Assembly: GCF_009909155.2 (NCBI RefSeq)
Contig: NZ_JAAAPM020000031.1
Location: forward strand, 1 to 41,511
Direction of reading: 5' to 3'
DNA: 41,511 nt
Origin: Flavobacterium undicola
GTDB taxonomy: Bacteria > Bacteroidota > Bacteroidia > Flavobacteriales > Flavobacteriaceae
Part shown: positions 1 through 7,024 of the stretch, in pieces
Layout of the letters: the number at the start of each line of letters is the position of its first letter
Numbering within the stretch: position 1 is the first letter of the stretch
Position numbers and translations under genes: made by a program
Notes under the pieces: model-generated
The model's input: only the letters and a program-made list of their open reading frames with translations
Databases searched by the model: none
What the model was told of the DNA's origin: nothing

Positions 1-92
1 GCTTTGCAAGCTTCATCATTTGGCAATTCTTTTATAAAGTTTAGTATGCTTTGTCCTTCAAATACTTCCATAACGACTGTTTTTAAAGACAT
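1..92 (-). CDS. IS1595/ISXO2-type transposase, N-terminal fragment cut by window edge
   Basis: An open frame starts at 92 (alternative ATG at 71) and runs off the left edge, giving about 30 residues. The readable part contains MEVFEGQSILNFIKELPND followed by EACKA, which resembles the start of IS1595-family (ISXO2-like) transposases, where a short F.G..L.F...F..D..C..YL segment precedes a zinc ribbon. The zinc ribbon and DDE/N catalytic domain would lie outside the window, so the family call rests on about 25 residues. The terminal inverted repeat of the element could not be recognised between 93 and 188. Moderate confidence. Confidence 0.5.
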   Translation of the reverse strand, partial: MSLKTVVMEVFEGQSILNFIKELPNDEACK

Positions 93-188
93 AAAAATAC
101 AGAAACTAAATGACTAACTCAAAAATTTTAATTAATGATGATACAATATTTTGATTTCAAAATTTTTAATTTTTTAATCCGAGTAAGG

Positions 189-264
189 CAAAGTTGCATT
201 ATAAATAACCCTTAAATCGATGCTATATGATAAAAAAAACCATTGACATTTATCAATGGTTTTT
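189..264 (-). repeat. 76-bp terminator/promoter module, copy 1
   Basis: First of three modules of exactly 76 bp (others at 1993-2068 and 2845-2920). Read leftwards it has a hairpin with stem AAAACCATTGA at 238-264 that can end transcription of the gene at 322-780, then an A/T-rich stretch and a GCAACTTTG box resembling a Bacteroidota -7 element. The stem differs from copy 3 by a compensated pair (CATTGA/TCAATG here, CGTTGA/TCAACG there). No resident gene follows this copy inside the window: the next start is the transposase at 92. Confidence 0.75.
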
Positions 265-321
265 CTTCAATTTGAATTTGATTATCATTTTATTACTAAC
301 CGTTTAGGCTTGTAATGCGAT

Positions 322-780
322 TTAAAATATCCCGTTTGTGTTGGCTGCTTTTAGGTTAGGGGCTACCCACGGAGCTGCATTATCGGGTGTACCAACAAGT
401 TGCAGCACTTCCCAATGTTCAATAGCTTTACCCTCATCGTTCATTTTAAAAATATCTGCTCCTGCAATTCCTGTATCGTTAGGGTCGTCAGTAAAAATAT
501 TTTTAAAGTTTGAATGTACCCATACAAAATCATCTACTGCTATAATGCGTTGACATGTCCAACTTGCAGTAGGATGATCTTTTACAACTTGTTTGAAGAA
601 TTTCAACAAACCTGCTGCACCTGTCTCTACTAGTGGGTCGTGCTGAATGTAGTTTGGGTCTAAAAAATTCGCTATGGCTTCTTCGGGATTTCTTTGATTA
701 ATCATCACATCGTGAAGACCAATAATGTTGTTCATGTTTCGAACAGCTTTGCTGTCATTCGAATTTACTAATTTTTCCAT
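322..780 (-). CDS. SnoaL-like / NTF2-fold polyketide-cyclase-type protein (COG4922-like)
   Basis: A 152-residue protein of the SnoaL-like, NTF2-superfamily type. The body has the expected pattern: an N-terminal helix, then a FLDPNYIQHDPLVETG segment around residues 39-54, a hydrophobic pocket region with HPTASWTCQRII, and a C-terminal HWEVLQLV strand around 122-129. COG4922-type members are predicted small-molecule isomerases or cyclases without a cofactor; the substrate is unknown. It is the last gene of a minus-strand run (1312-1962, 1166-1297, 792-1154, this one), 11 bp after the preceding stop, and is closed by the hairpin of module 1. There is no signal peptide, so it is probably cytoplasmic. 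Confidence 0.8.
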   Translation of the reverse strand: MEKLVNSNDSKAVRNMNNIIGLHDVMINQRNPEEAIANFLDPNYIQHDPLVETGAAGLLKFFKQVVKDHPTASWTCQRIIAVDDFVWVHSNFKNIFTDDPNDTGIAGADIFKMNDEGKAIEHWEVLQLVGTPDNAAPWVAPNLKAANTNGIF

Positions 781-791
781 TTTTTTAAATT

Positions 792-1154
792 TTATTTGTT
801 AACGAATACGTAAAAGGATTTTATTTTATTGTCTTTAAAAAAAACAATATCTGTACCTGTTAATACCGGTGGAGCACCTTCTGGACCAGCACCCCATTCT
901 AACTTAGCAACATTGTTACTAGAGACACTTTTTATCGTTTGGGTTATAGAAAAATTAGGAGGTAAGCTATTTAATAGGCTGGTAACCTTTTTATTTATAG
1001 CATCATGTCCAAAAAACGATTCTTCGTCCATATCATACATTTCTACGTCCTTTGCATATATACTTTCTATAACCTTAAGTCTAACTGATTCATCACGTTC
1101 GTTCCAGATCTGTTTTAAATGTCCCGTCAATAATTGTTCAAATTTTTGTTCCAT
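792..1154 (-). CDS. nuclear transport factor 2 family (SnoaL-like) protein
   Basis: A 120-residue NTF2-fold protein. It begins with an amphipathic helix (FEQLLTGHLKQIWNERD), continues with YAKDVEMYDMDEESFFGHDAI, which fits the conserved cone entrance of SnoaL-like proteins, and ends in alternating strands (TGTDIVFFKDNKIKSFYVFV). It is shorter than and clearly different from the neighbouring 152-residue paralogue-like gene, so the pair may form a heteromeric or sequential activity; that is inference. The ATG lies 11 bp after the stop of a small exported-peptide ORF, consistent with one operon. No catalytic residues can be assigned with confidence. Confidence 0.78.
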   Translation of the reverse strand: MEQKFEQLLTGHLKQIWNERDESVRLKVIESIYAKDVEMYDMDEESFFGHDAINKKVTSLLNSLPPNFSITQTIKSVSSNNVAKLEWGAGPEGAPPVLTGTDIVFFKDNKIKSFYVFVNK

Positions 1155-1165
1155 TATATTTATTT

Positions 1166-1297
1166 TTATTTGTTATTAAAATTACTTAAACCGATTACTG
1201 TTCTTGAAAGATCATTCAACTTACGAAGATCCGCTGTTTTAAATGATAACAAGAATGTTGCAAAAATTACCGCCGTAATAATTGTTAGTTTTTTCAT
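1166..1297 (-). CDS. small exported peptide, 43 residues
   Basis: A short ORF that fills the gap between two operon genes. The product starts MKKLTIITAVIFATFLLSF, a lysine pair followed by a hydrophobic stretch, as in a signal peptide, and ends with about 23 polar residues (KTADLRKLNDLSRTVIGLS and so on). Its ATG is 14 bp after the stop of the gene at 1312-1962, and its stop is 11 bp before the ATG of the NTF2-like gene, which is the spacing expected of a real operon member. No family is recognised. It could instead be the remnant of a longer secreted protein; the absence of other sequence between the neighbours argues for a genuine small gene. Confidence 0.55.
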   Translation of the reverse strand: MKKLTIITAVIFATFLLSFKTADLRKLNDLSRTVIGLSNFNNK

Positions 1298-1311
1298 TTT
1301 ATTTATATGAT

Positions 1312-1962
1312 TTAATAACCAATAGTAAATGGTTTACCTACAAATTGCTGATTTTTGATTTCATCAACCAATGCAACCGCATAGTCTTCGAATGAAATAC
1401 TGCTTGCTCCGTTTTCGTCAGCAACCAGATTAGTATTACCTAGTCTAAATTTACCTGTGCGTTCACCTGCTTGTATCATTGCAGCCGGGTTAAAGTAAGT
1501 CCAGTTTTTCAACTCCGAATTTTCATAAAGCCCTTGTACTTCACCATGTGCGAAAATAGAAGGTTTATATTCGTCAGGAATGTTTTTCATAATGTCGGCA
1601 TTATCCAACATTTTCAAGCCCGGCGCAATCTCATTATTAGTACCTCCGCCAACTGCAATAATTCTTGTCTGTGGTTGTTTTTTTAAGGCGTTTATAAGGT
1701 TTTGATGCGCTTGTTTAAACTGTTCAGGTGTTAGCCCTGCATAAAGAGATATTGCTGAGACAACCACATCTTTGTCCGCAATTAGCGATGGTAATTCTGT
1801 TTCATTTAGCAAGTCACCTTTAATTGTTGTCAAATTGGCGTGCTTTAGTTCTAGAGCTTCTGGTTTGCGCTGAACAGCGGTTACTTCATGCCCTTTATCT
1901 AGGGCTTCTTTTAAAATTCGCTGACCAATGTTACCTGTACCTCCAATTAATAAAATTTTCAT
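1312..1962 (-). CDS. NAD(P)H-binding NmrA-like oxidoreductase (COG2910 type)
   Basis: A 216-residue atypical short-chain dehydrogenase. The N-terminus has the nucleotide-binding loop IGGTGNIGQRI at residues 6-16 and a basic residue after beta2 (VQRKPEA), which fits NADPH preference. It lacks the Tyr-x-x-x-Lys pair of classical dehydrogenases, as expected for NmrA-like and flavin/quinone reductase-like members. It is the first gene of the run that includes the small exported peptide and both SnoaL-like proteins, and it lies directly downstream of module 2, whose -7-like box faces it. The physiological substrate cannot be read from the sequence. A role in redox or stress response together with the SnoaL-like pair is an inference from position. 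Confidence 0.82.
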   Translation of the reverse strand: MKILLIGGTGNIGQRILKEALDKGHEVTAVQRKPEALELKHANLTTIKGDLLNETELPSLIADKDVVVSAISLYAGLTPEQFKQAHQNLINALKKQPQTRIIAVGGGTNNEIAPGLKMLDNADIMKNIPDEYKPSIFAHGEVQGLYENSELKNWTYFNPAAMIQAGERTGKFRLGNTNLVADENGASSISFEDYAVALVDEIKNQQFVGKPFTIGY

Positions 1963-1992
1963 GATTTATGTTTTTTAAGTTATTTAACTATG

Positions 1993-2068
1993 CAAAATTG
2001 CATCACAAGTAAGCTTTAAAATGATGAGAAATGATAAAAAAAACCGTTGATATTTATCAACGGTTTTA
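1993..2068 (-). repeat. 76-bp terminator/promoter module, copy 2
   Basis: Same length and layout as copies 1 and 3. The hairpin of type ACCGTTGA/TCAACGGT at 2042-2066 ends the short-chain dehydrogenase gene at 2083, and the GCAATTTTG box near 1993-2001 faces the oxidoreductase starting at 1962. It is the most divergent of the three but keeps the length exactly. Confidence 0.75.
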
Positions 2069-2082
2069 TGTAATATCAATTT

Positions 2083-2820
2083 TTACCAAGGACTTACTTC
2101 GGTTTCATCTTCGATGTCGTTACTGAAAAACTTACCTGTCGGTGCATTATCATCAGTTAGTGTATGTTTAATGATAAAAGATGCGGCACTTTCTATTGAT
2201 CCTGTCCCAATATGATGGTTGAAATCTGTTTTGGTAAAACCTGGATCAATTGCATTTACTTTAAAAGGCAAATCTTTTAGCTCATAGGCCAAAAGAACAG
2301 TGAAAGCATTTAAAGCTGCTTTTGAAGCTACGTAAGCAATCGATTTTACATCATAGAATTTCCAACTTGGATCACTGTGTAAAGCTAAAGAAGCAAGTCC
2401 AGAAGTTATATTGCTTATACGTGGACTTTCAGACTTTTTAAGTAGTTCTAAAAAGGCTTGTGTAACACTAATTCCCCCAAAGAAATTAGTGTCAAATACA
2501 TTCTGAATTTCTTTGATAGGTGTATCAATGGCTGTTTGAGGATTTGGACCGAGTATTCCTGCATTATTTATCAGAATGTCTAGTTTACCCTGTTCTTTTT
2601 CGATAATATTTTTGGCCGACAAAATGGTATTAGGTCTAGTATTATCAATTTCAATAGCCCTGATGTTATCAAAACCTTCTCCTTTTAATTGATTTACTAT
2701 TGCAATCCCCTTATCAATGTCACGACTACCCATATAAACAAACAACCCTTTCTTTGAAAGTTGCTTCACTGTTTCCAAACCAATACTTCTATTGGCTCCT
2801 GTAATTAATACTGATTTCAT
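2083..2820 (-). CDS. short-chain dehydrogenase/reductase (SDR)
   Basis: A 245-residue classical SDR. Visible landmarks are the cofactor loop TGANRSIG at 7-14 (the second Gly of the usual GxGIG is Ser-Ile-Gly here), NNAG at 86-89, the catalytic Ser in ITSGLA near 140, and the Tyr163-Val-Ala-Ser-Lys167 active-site pair. Arg33 after beta2 suggests NADP(H). The length matches the family, and the protein is cytoplasmic. It is monocistronic between modules 2 and 3, and sits just downstream of the Crp/Fnr regulator gene. Its substrate is not deducible. Such regulator-plus-SDR neighbourhoods are common in flavobacteria and usually belong to stress-responsive accessory regions. Confidence 0.9.
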   Translation of the reverse strand: MKSVLITGANRSIGLETVKQLSKKGLFVYMGSRDIDKGIAIVNQLKGEGFDNIRAIEIDNTRPNTILSAKNIIEKEQGKLDILINNAGILGPNPQTAIDTPIKEIQNVFDTNFFGGISVTQAFLELLKKSESPRISNITSGLASLALHSDPSWKFYDVKSIAYVASKAALNAFTVLLAYELKDLPFKVNAIDPGFTKTDFNHHIGTGSIESAASFIIKHTLTDDNAPTGKFFSNDIEDETEVSPW

Positions 2821-2844
2821 CTTTTTATTTTTAAATTATAAAGA

Positions 2845-2920
2845 CAAAGTTGCAGTATAAGAAAACCCTATAACGATGATATAGAATAAAAAAAACCGTT
2901 GACATATATCAACGGTTTTT
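2845..2920 (-). repeat. 76-bp terminator/promoter module, copy 3
   Basis: The hairpin AACCGTTGA/TCAACGGTT followed leftwards by an A/T tract ends the regulator gene (stop at 2945). The TATACTGCAACTTTG segment near 2845-2859 on the minus strand faces the SDR start at 2820 and looks like its promoter. It is very similar to copy 1 over the entire 76 bp. Confidence 0.75.
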
Positions 2921-2944
2921 TAAAATAATATTTAAAATAGCAGG

Positions 2945-3526
2945 TTATTTTATAGCTTGCTTTCTAATTCTGCTTAACGTTTCTTTGGTAATACCTAAAG
3001 AAGAGGCAATAAGGTGTTGCGGAAATCGTTGGAGAAATTGCGGATGATTGAGGACAAATTCTTCATAGCGTTTTTCAGCAGTGTTACTCAAAGTAGAGTT
3101 TAATCTTCGTTGGTTAGCTATGGCATTTCTTTCATCCATTAATCTTACCATTTCTACCAATGCAGGTATCTTTTCCATCAAATCCAGCATATCGGCTCTT
3201 GTAATAAGGAGTAGATCTGTATCTTCCCAAGCATCAATATTATATTTCGAAGGCGTAAGCATTGTAAAGCTTTCACGGTCATTAGCCCAATAGTTTTCAA
3301 TGTACAGATGTACAATATGTTCTCCACCTTTATCATCTATACTGTATTGTCGCATAGCTCCTTTTGTGATAAAACCAGTGTATTTACATATATCGCCTTC
3401 TTGTAAAAAGTATTGCTTTTTTCTAATTTTTTTTGGTTGAAAAGCATTTGTAATCAAGGCTTTCTCTTCACTTGTAAGTGGCAAAGCAGTATATTGATTG
3501 ATGTAAGAGAAAAGATTTTCGTGCAT
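2945..3526 (-). CDS. Crp/Fnr-family transcriptional regulator
   Basis: A 193-residue regulator with an N-terminal cyclic-nucleotide-binding-type beta barrel (about residues 20-115, with FLQEGDICKYTGFITKGAMR giving the glycine turns) and a short C-terminal winged helix-turn-helix (HLIASSLGITKETLSRIRK, about 171-189). It has no cysteine cluster for an Fe-S centre, so it is not a classical Fnr. The PBC motif for cAMP (GELAL..RAA) is not present, which is usual for the many Bacteroidota members of this family. It heads the minus-strand block and is the obvious candidate regulator of the downstream modules and genes; that link is inference. Confidence 0.9.
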   Translation of the reverse strand: MHENLFSYINQYTALPLTSEEKALITNAFQPKKIRKKQYFLQEGDICKYTGFITKGAMRQYSIDDKGGEHIVHLYIENYWANDRESFTMLTPSKYNIDAWEDTDLLLITRADMLDLMEKIPALVEMVRLMDERNAIANQRRLNSTLSNTAEKRYEEFVLNHPQFLQRFPQHLIASSLGITKETLSRIRKQAIK

Positions 3527-3723
3527 TGGTTTGATAAACTATATTAAAAGACAATGCAAGATATGAAAAATGATTCTATTTCTTTAAATTTGATGGAATT
3601 TAGAGGTTTATAACTATATAGAGGTAAAAACAACAGTTTGGTAAAATTGTCGCTGTAGAGGTACTAATTGTAAGTTTTTGCATCATTTTTTTGCTATGTA
3701 ATTTTAAAATCAAATACTTATTA

Positions 3724-3731
3724 TATATTTG
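3724..3731 (+). promoter_or_regulatory. putative -7 box (TATATTTG)
   Basis: TATATTTG fits the Bacteroidota -7 consensus TAnnTTTG and lies 26 bp before the ATG at 3758. No convincing TTTG at the -33 spacing was found. Confidence 0.4.
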
Positions 3732-3757
3732 GTAAAACAACTAAAAAGATACTTACT

Positions 3758-4057
3758 ATGTCATATTTAAAATCACAAATGCTTTATGATGATGGAAAAC
3801 ATTATAAATGGACTGCGAAAGCAGATCATGATAATCCTTATTATACAAAAGGGACTGACCATTCTCAATTAAACAGAACAGAAGGTTATGAAGTATTGTA
3901 TTTTATTAATCACATAGGAGGAAAGCATTGGACAGTAACTCCTCCAAATCTTGCAACATATAATAAGATGGAAAAAATGATAAAAGACTCTGTTCCATCA
4001 GATATTCGTACGCATAAGAAAATTGCTGATTGGATAGTTGCAAATTGGTCAAAGTAA
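3758..4057 (+). CDS. conserved-looking hypothetical protein, 99 residues
   Basis: An unrecognised small soluble protein. It is rich in aromatic residues and histidine (KHYKWTAKADHDNPYYTKG, then GGKHWTVTPPNLATYNKM) with no signal peptide or membrane segment. It has a consensus -7 box upstream and a strong bidirectional hairpin downstream, which together argue that it is a real, separately transcribed gene. It is convergent with the integrase and may be cargo of the same integrated element. No function is proposed. Confidence 0.6.
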   Translation: MSYLKSQMLYDDGKHYKWTAKADHDNPYYTKGTDHSQLNRTEGYEVLYFINHIGGKHWTVTPPNLATYNKMEKMIKDSVPSDIRTHKKIADWIVANWSK

Positions 4058-4105
4058 AAGCCTTCTAAAATATACATTTATAGTTTATTAAGCTAAACGA
4101 AAGGT

Positions 4106-4148
4106 AATATGATTAAAAATTGACTTATGCTTAATTTTTAATCATATT
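4106..4148. terminator. bidirectional hairpin between convergent genes
   Basis: A 16-bp inverted repeat (AATATGATTAAAAATT at 4106-4121 and its complement at 4133-4148) with an 11-base loop lies between the small hypothetical gene and the integrase. The integrase stop codon (4142-4144) lies inside the right arm. Confidence 0.7.
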
Positions 4149-5386
4149 ATCTTCTTTTCTTGACTAGTTACTATCATAGAAAACTTATCTCTCAAAACCT
4201 GTATATCCTCACTCACTTTTTTATCCAAAATTTTAGCATAATGCTGAGTGGTTTTAATATTAGTATGCCCAAGCATTTTGCTTACACTTTCAATTGGTAC
4301 GCCATTTGTAAGCGTTACAGTCGTTGCAAAAGTATGTCGGGCTATATGGAAGGTTAAATCTTTTTGAATGTCGCAAACGTCTGCTATTTCCTTTAAATAA
4401 CTATTCATTTTTTGATTGCTCAAAACAGGTAGCAATTTATTTTCATTTATACATTGTGGATGTGTTGCATATTTTTGGATTAATTCTTCCGGGATAGGAA
4501 GCAAGGGGATTCTTGATGCTGTTTCTGTTTTTTGACGATGTGTAAAAATCCATTTCCCACCATCGATACCTATGCTGATATTTGATAGTGTTAATTGTTT
4601 TACATCAATATATGCCAATCCTGTAAAGCAAGCAAAAACGAAAATATCCTTGACTTGATTCAGTCTTTCAGTTGCAAATTCTTTTGCATAAATAGTCTGA
4701 ATTTCTTCTTGAGATAAAAACGCTCTTTCCACTTCACGAATTTTAGCTTTATAATTTACAAATGGATCTTTGTCCAACCATCCATTAGAAATGCAAAGCT
4801 TTACTATTTTCTTAAAGTTTTTGATGTATTTGACAGCTGTGTTATTGGCACATTTCCGAACACTTCTTAAAAAGAATTCATATTCCGTAATAAAAGCGTG
4901 GTCAATGTCTTTTATGTCAATATCCGAAACGAAATATTTCCATTCTATAAATTCGATTGTGTGTTTCAAAGATGTTTTATACCTCTCTAATGTTCCTGGT
5001 GCAAATTCTTGGCCAACTAGAGTTTCAACTTTATCATTATGTTCTTGAAATATTGGAACTAACATTCTCGCTCTTTGTTCTGTACCTTGCAATTTAGACT
5101 TTAAACCAGATGCGGTTGCAGTAGTTTTGTCTTTCATTATGGAATGATGTGCATCGTAAACTTGCTGTTCTAATGTTTTCAAATAAAAATTTAATGATTT
5201 TACTTCGTCTGAAGAACCTGAAACCTTTTGAAGTTTGTTATCCCACTTTTCGGGTTGGATGTATCTTTTGGAAGCAATTTCTTTTGGCTTCCCATCTATA
5301 GTAATTCTTAAATAAATAGGAGCAGTGCCGTTGGCTTTGATTTTGCTTTTCTTGATAAAGAAAAGAAGGTTGAATGTTTTGTTCAT
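4142..5386 (-). CDS. site-specific tyrosine integrase (Bacteroidota mobile-element type)
   Basis: A 414-residue integrase with three parts: an N-terminal arm-binding-type domain (FFIKKSKIKANGTAPIYLRI, about 8-50), a SAM-like core-binding domain (about 105-200) and a C-terminal catalytic domain. Catalytic landmarks are H347-I-A-R350-H351, LGH374 and Tyr383. At the first-Arg position the sequence is FTGLAYIDVKQL, with Ala in place of the usual Arg; several Bacteroides-type integrases such as IntDOT also lack this Arg. The gene begins 249 bp from the 3' end of tRNA-Ser, a classic integration site, so this is probably the integrase of an element extending to the left. The matching far attachment site was not found in the window. 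Confidence 0.9.
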   Translation of the reverse strand: MNKTFNLLFFIKKSKIKANGTAPIYLRITIDGKPKEIASKRYIQPEKWDNKLQKVSGSSDEVKSLNFYLKTLEQQVYDAHHSIMKDKTTATASGLKSKLQGTEQRARMLVPIFQEHNDKVETLVGQEFAPGTLERYKTSLKHTIEFIEWKYFVSDIDIKDIDHAFITEYEFFLRSVRKCANNTAVKYIKNFKKIVKLCISNGWLDKDPFVNYKAKIREVERAFLSQEEIQTIYAKEFATERLNQVKDIFVFACFTGLAYIDVKQLTLSNISIGIDGGKWIFTHRQKTETASRIPLLPIPEELIQKYATHPQCINENKLLPVLSNQKMNSYLKEIADVCDIQKDLTFHIARHTFATTVTLTNGVPIESVSKMLGHTNIKTTQHYAKILDKKVSEDIQVLRDKFSMIVTSQEKKII

Positions 5387-5474
5387 TTTGTGGTGACTTT
5401 AAGTTTGATAAAATTATACTTCTTAAACACTCTCTACAAGATGTTCAAACCGTGAACACCTTATTATACAAGTG

Positions 5475-5538
5475 TTTCAGCGATTTCTAGTGACCTATTT
5501 GGGTTTATGCAAACAGGTCACTAAATAGGTCACTGAAA
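5475..5538. repeat. AGGTCACT inverted/direct repeat cluster upstream of the integrase
   Basis: AGTGACCTATTT at 5489-5500 is repeated in inverse as AAATAGGTCACT at 5523-5534, and AGGTCACT occurs again at 5515-5522. Outer TTTCAG (5475-5480) and CTGAAA (5533-5538) extend the symmetry. It lies between the integrase promoter side and the tRNA terminator, which fits recombinase arm sites, an excisionase site or an operator. Function is inferred from position only. Confidence 0.55.
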
Positions 5539-5577
5539 GAATACCATTTAATGAACTTTGTTGGTATAGCCACCAAT

Positions 5578-5616
5578 AAAAAAACGCCGTAAAACATAAG
5601 TTTTACAGCGTTTTAG
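5578..5616 (-). terminator. terminator of tRNA-Ser
   Basis: On the minus strand, AAAACGCTGTAAAAC, loop TTAT and GTTTTACGGCGTTTTTTT form a long stem with a T run, just past the 3' end of the tRNA. Confidence 0.75.
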
Positions 5617-5634
5617 CCTTTTTTGTATTTCTAC

Positions 5635-5722
5635 TGGCGGAGAAAGAGGGATTCGAACCCCCGGACCTGTTACAGTCAACAGTTTTCAAGACTGCCGCAT
5701 TCGACCGCTCTGCCATTTCTCC
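5635..5722 (-). tRNA. tRNA-Ser (anticodon TGA)
   Basis: The 88-base gene includes an encoded 3' CCA. The acceptor stem is GGAGAAA/TTTCTCC, the anticodon loop is CTTGAAA with TGA at positions 34-36, there is a long class-II variable arm (GACTGTAACAGGTC), and the T arm is GGGGGTTCGAATCCCTC. The long variable arm and anticodon agree on serine. The 3' end faces the integrase gene. Confidence 0.97.
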
Positions 5723-5795
5723 AGTATGTCGCTTTCATTAGCTGATTGCGAGTGCAAATATAAGAGGTTTTTTCGTTTAAATCCAAACTATTTCG

Positions 5796-5829
5796 AAAAA
5801 AAAATCAGCTATTTTTTGATAGCTGATTT
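5796..5829 (-). terminator. probable terminator downstream of ribB
   Basis: On the minus strand, AAATCAGCTAT, a short A-rich loop and ATAGCTGATTT are followed by a run of T. It lies about 60 bp after the ribB stop. Confidence 0.7.
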
Positions 5830-5890
5830 AACGTTTTTATTATGTGATAGTTAGCCTTTAATTATTTTTTTAATTTATTTGAAATACGAA

Positions 5891-7024
5891 TTAATAGTTC
5901 ACATATTCGGTTATTTCCAGGCCGTAACCAATCATTCCCACACGTTTGGTTTGAGCAGTATTGGATACTAAACGTATTTTTGAAATATCAATATCGTGTA
6001 ATATTTGTGCCCCAATACCGTAATCTTTGATATCAATAACAACTTTAGGTGCTTTCATTGTTCCTCCGGCTTGAAGTGTTTTCAATTCGGTGATACGATT
6101 AAGCAAGTTTACAGCTGACATATCCTGATTGATGAATATAACTGCTCCACGACCATTTTCGTTGATTATTTTAAACATATCGTCTAATTGTTGGTCAACG
6201 TTATTGGTTAAAGTGCCTAATAAGTCGTTATTTACCTGTGAAGAGTGAATTCTTGTCAAAATAGGCTCTCCTGTATTCCAGGTTCCTTTTGTTAAAGCAA
6301 TATGAATTTGTTTGTTAGTTATTTGTTCGTAAGCTCTTAAGCGGAAAGTTCCAAAACGAGTATTGATATCAAAATCTTCTTTTTTGACAATAATACTGTC
6401 GTGTTGCATTCTGTAAGCCACAAGAGCTTCGATTGAAACAACTTTGATATCGAATTTTTTAGCAATTTTCACTAATTGTGGTAAACGGGCCATAGTTCCA
6501 TCCTCGTTCATCACTTCAACAATAACTCCAGCTGGTTTAAAGCCTGCTAATCGGGCAAAGTCTATCGCAGCTTCAGTATGTCCGGTTCTTCTTAAAACAC
6601 CACCTTCTTTTGCAATTAAAGGGAAAATATGTCCTGGTCTGGCTAAATCCTGCGGTTTTGTTTTAGAATCAATTAAAGACAGTACTGTTCTTGCGCGATC
6701 GGCAGCCGAAATACCTGTAGTTACTCCGTTTCCTTTTAAATCAACTGATACGGTAAAAGCAGTTTCCATATGATCAGTATTGTTTGTGACCATTGGTTTT
6801 AAATCTAATTCTTTACAACGTTTTTCGGTTAGTGGAGTACAAATTAATCCACGGCCATGTGTAGCCATAAAGTTGATCATTTCAGGAGTTACTTTCTCAG
6901 CCGCAGCTAAAAAATCACCTTCATTTTCTCTGTCTTCATCATCAACAACTAAGATTATTTTTCCTTGACGGATATCTTCGATTGCTTCTTCAATTGTGTG
7001 GAGTTGTATATTATCTGTGACCAT
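5891..7024 (-). CDS. ribB: 3,4-dihydroxy-2-butanone-4-phosphate synthase with degenerate GTP cyclohydrolase II domain
   Basis: A 377-residue RibBA-type protein. Residues 1-205 are the dihydroxybutanone phosphate synthase: DDEDRENEGD at 28-37 (acidic metal site), HGRGLICTPLT at 56-66, TGISAADRARTV at 103-114, and RPGHIFPL followed by RRTGHTEAA. The C-terminal 170 residues align in pattern with GTP cyclohydrolase II, but where that enzyme has RxHSECLTGD and a CDCG zinc site, this protein has RIHSSQVNNDLLGT at 258-271 and no cysteine. The second activity is therefore probably lost, leaving a RibB with an inactive or regulatory tail; a separate RibA must supply GTP cyclohydrolase. The ATG overlaps the stop of the LptF/G-like gene by one base, suggesting translational coupling. 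Confidence 0.92.
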   Translation of the reverse strand: MVTDNIQLHTIEEAIEDIRQGKIILVVDDEDRENEGDFLAAAEKVTPEMINFMATHGRGLICTPLTEKRCKELDLKPMVTNNTDHMETAFTVSVDLKGNGVTTGISAADRARTVLSLIDSKTKPQDLARPGHIFPLIAKEGGVLRRTGHTEAAIDFARLAGFKPAGVIVEVMNEDGTMARLPQLVKIAKKFDIKVVSIEALVAYRMQHDSIIVKKEDFDINTRFGTFRLRAYEQITNKQIHIALTKGTWNTGEPILTRIHSSQVNNDLLGTLTNNVDQQLDDMFKIINENGRGAVIFINQDMSAVNLLNRITELKTLQAGGTMKAPKVVIDIKDYGIGAQILHDIDISKIRLVSNTAQTKRVGMIGYGLEITEYVNY

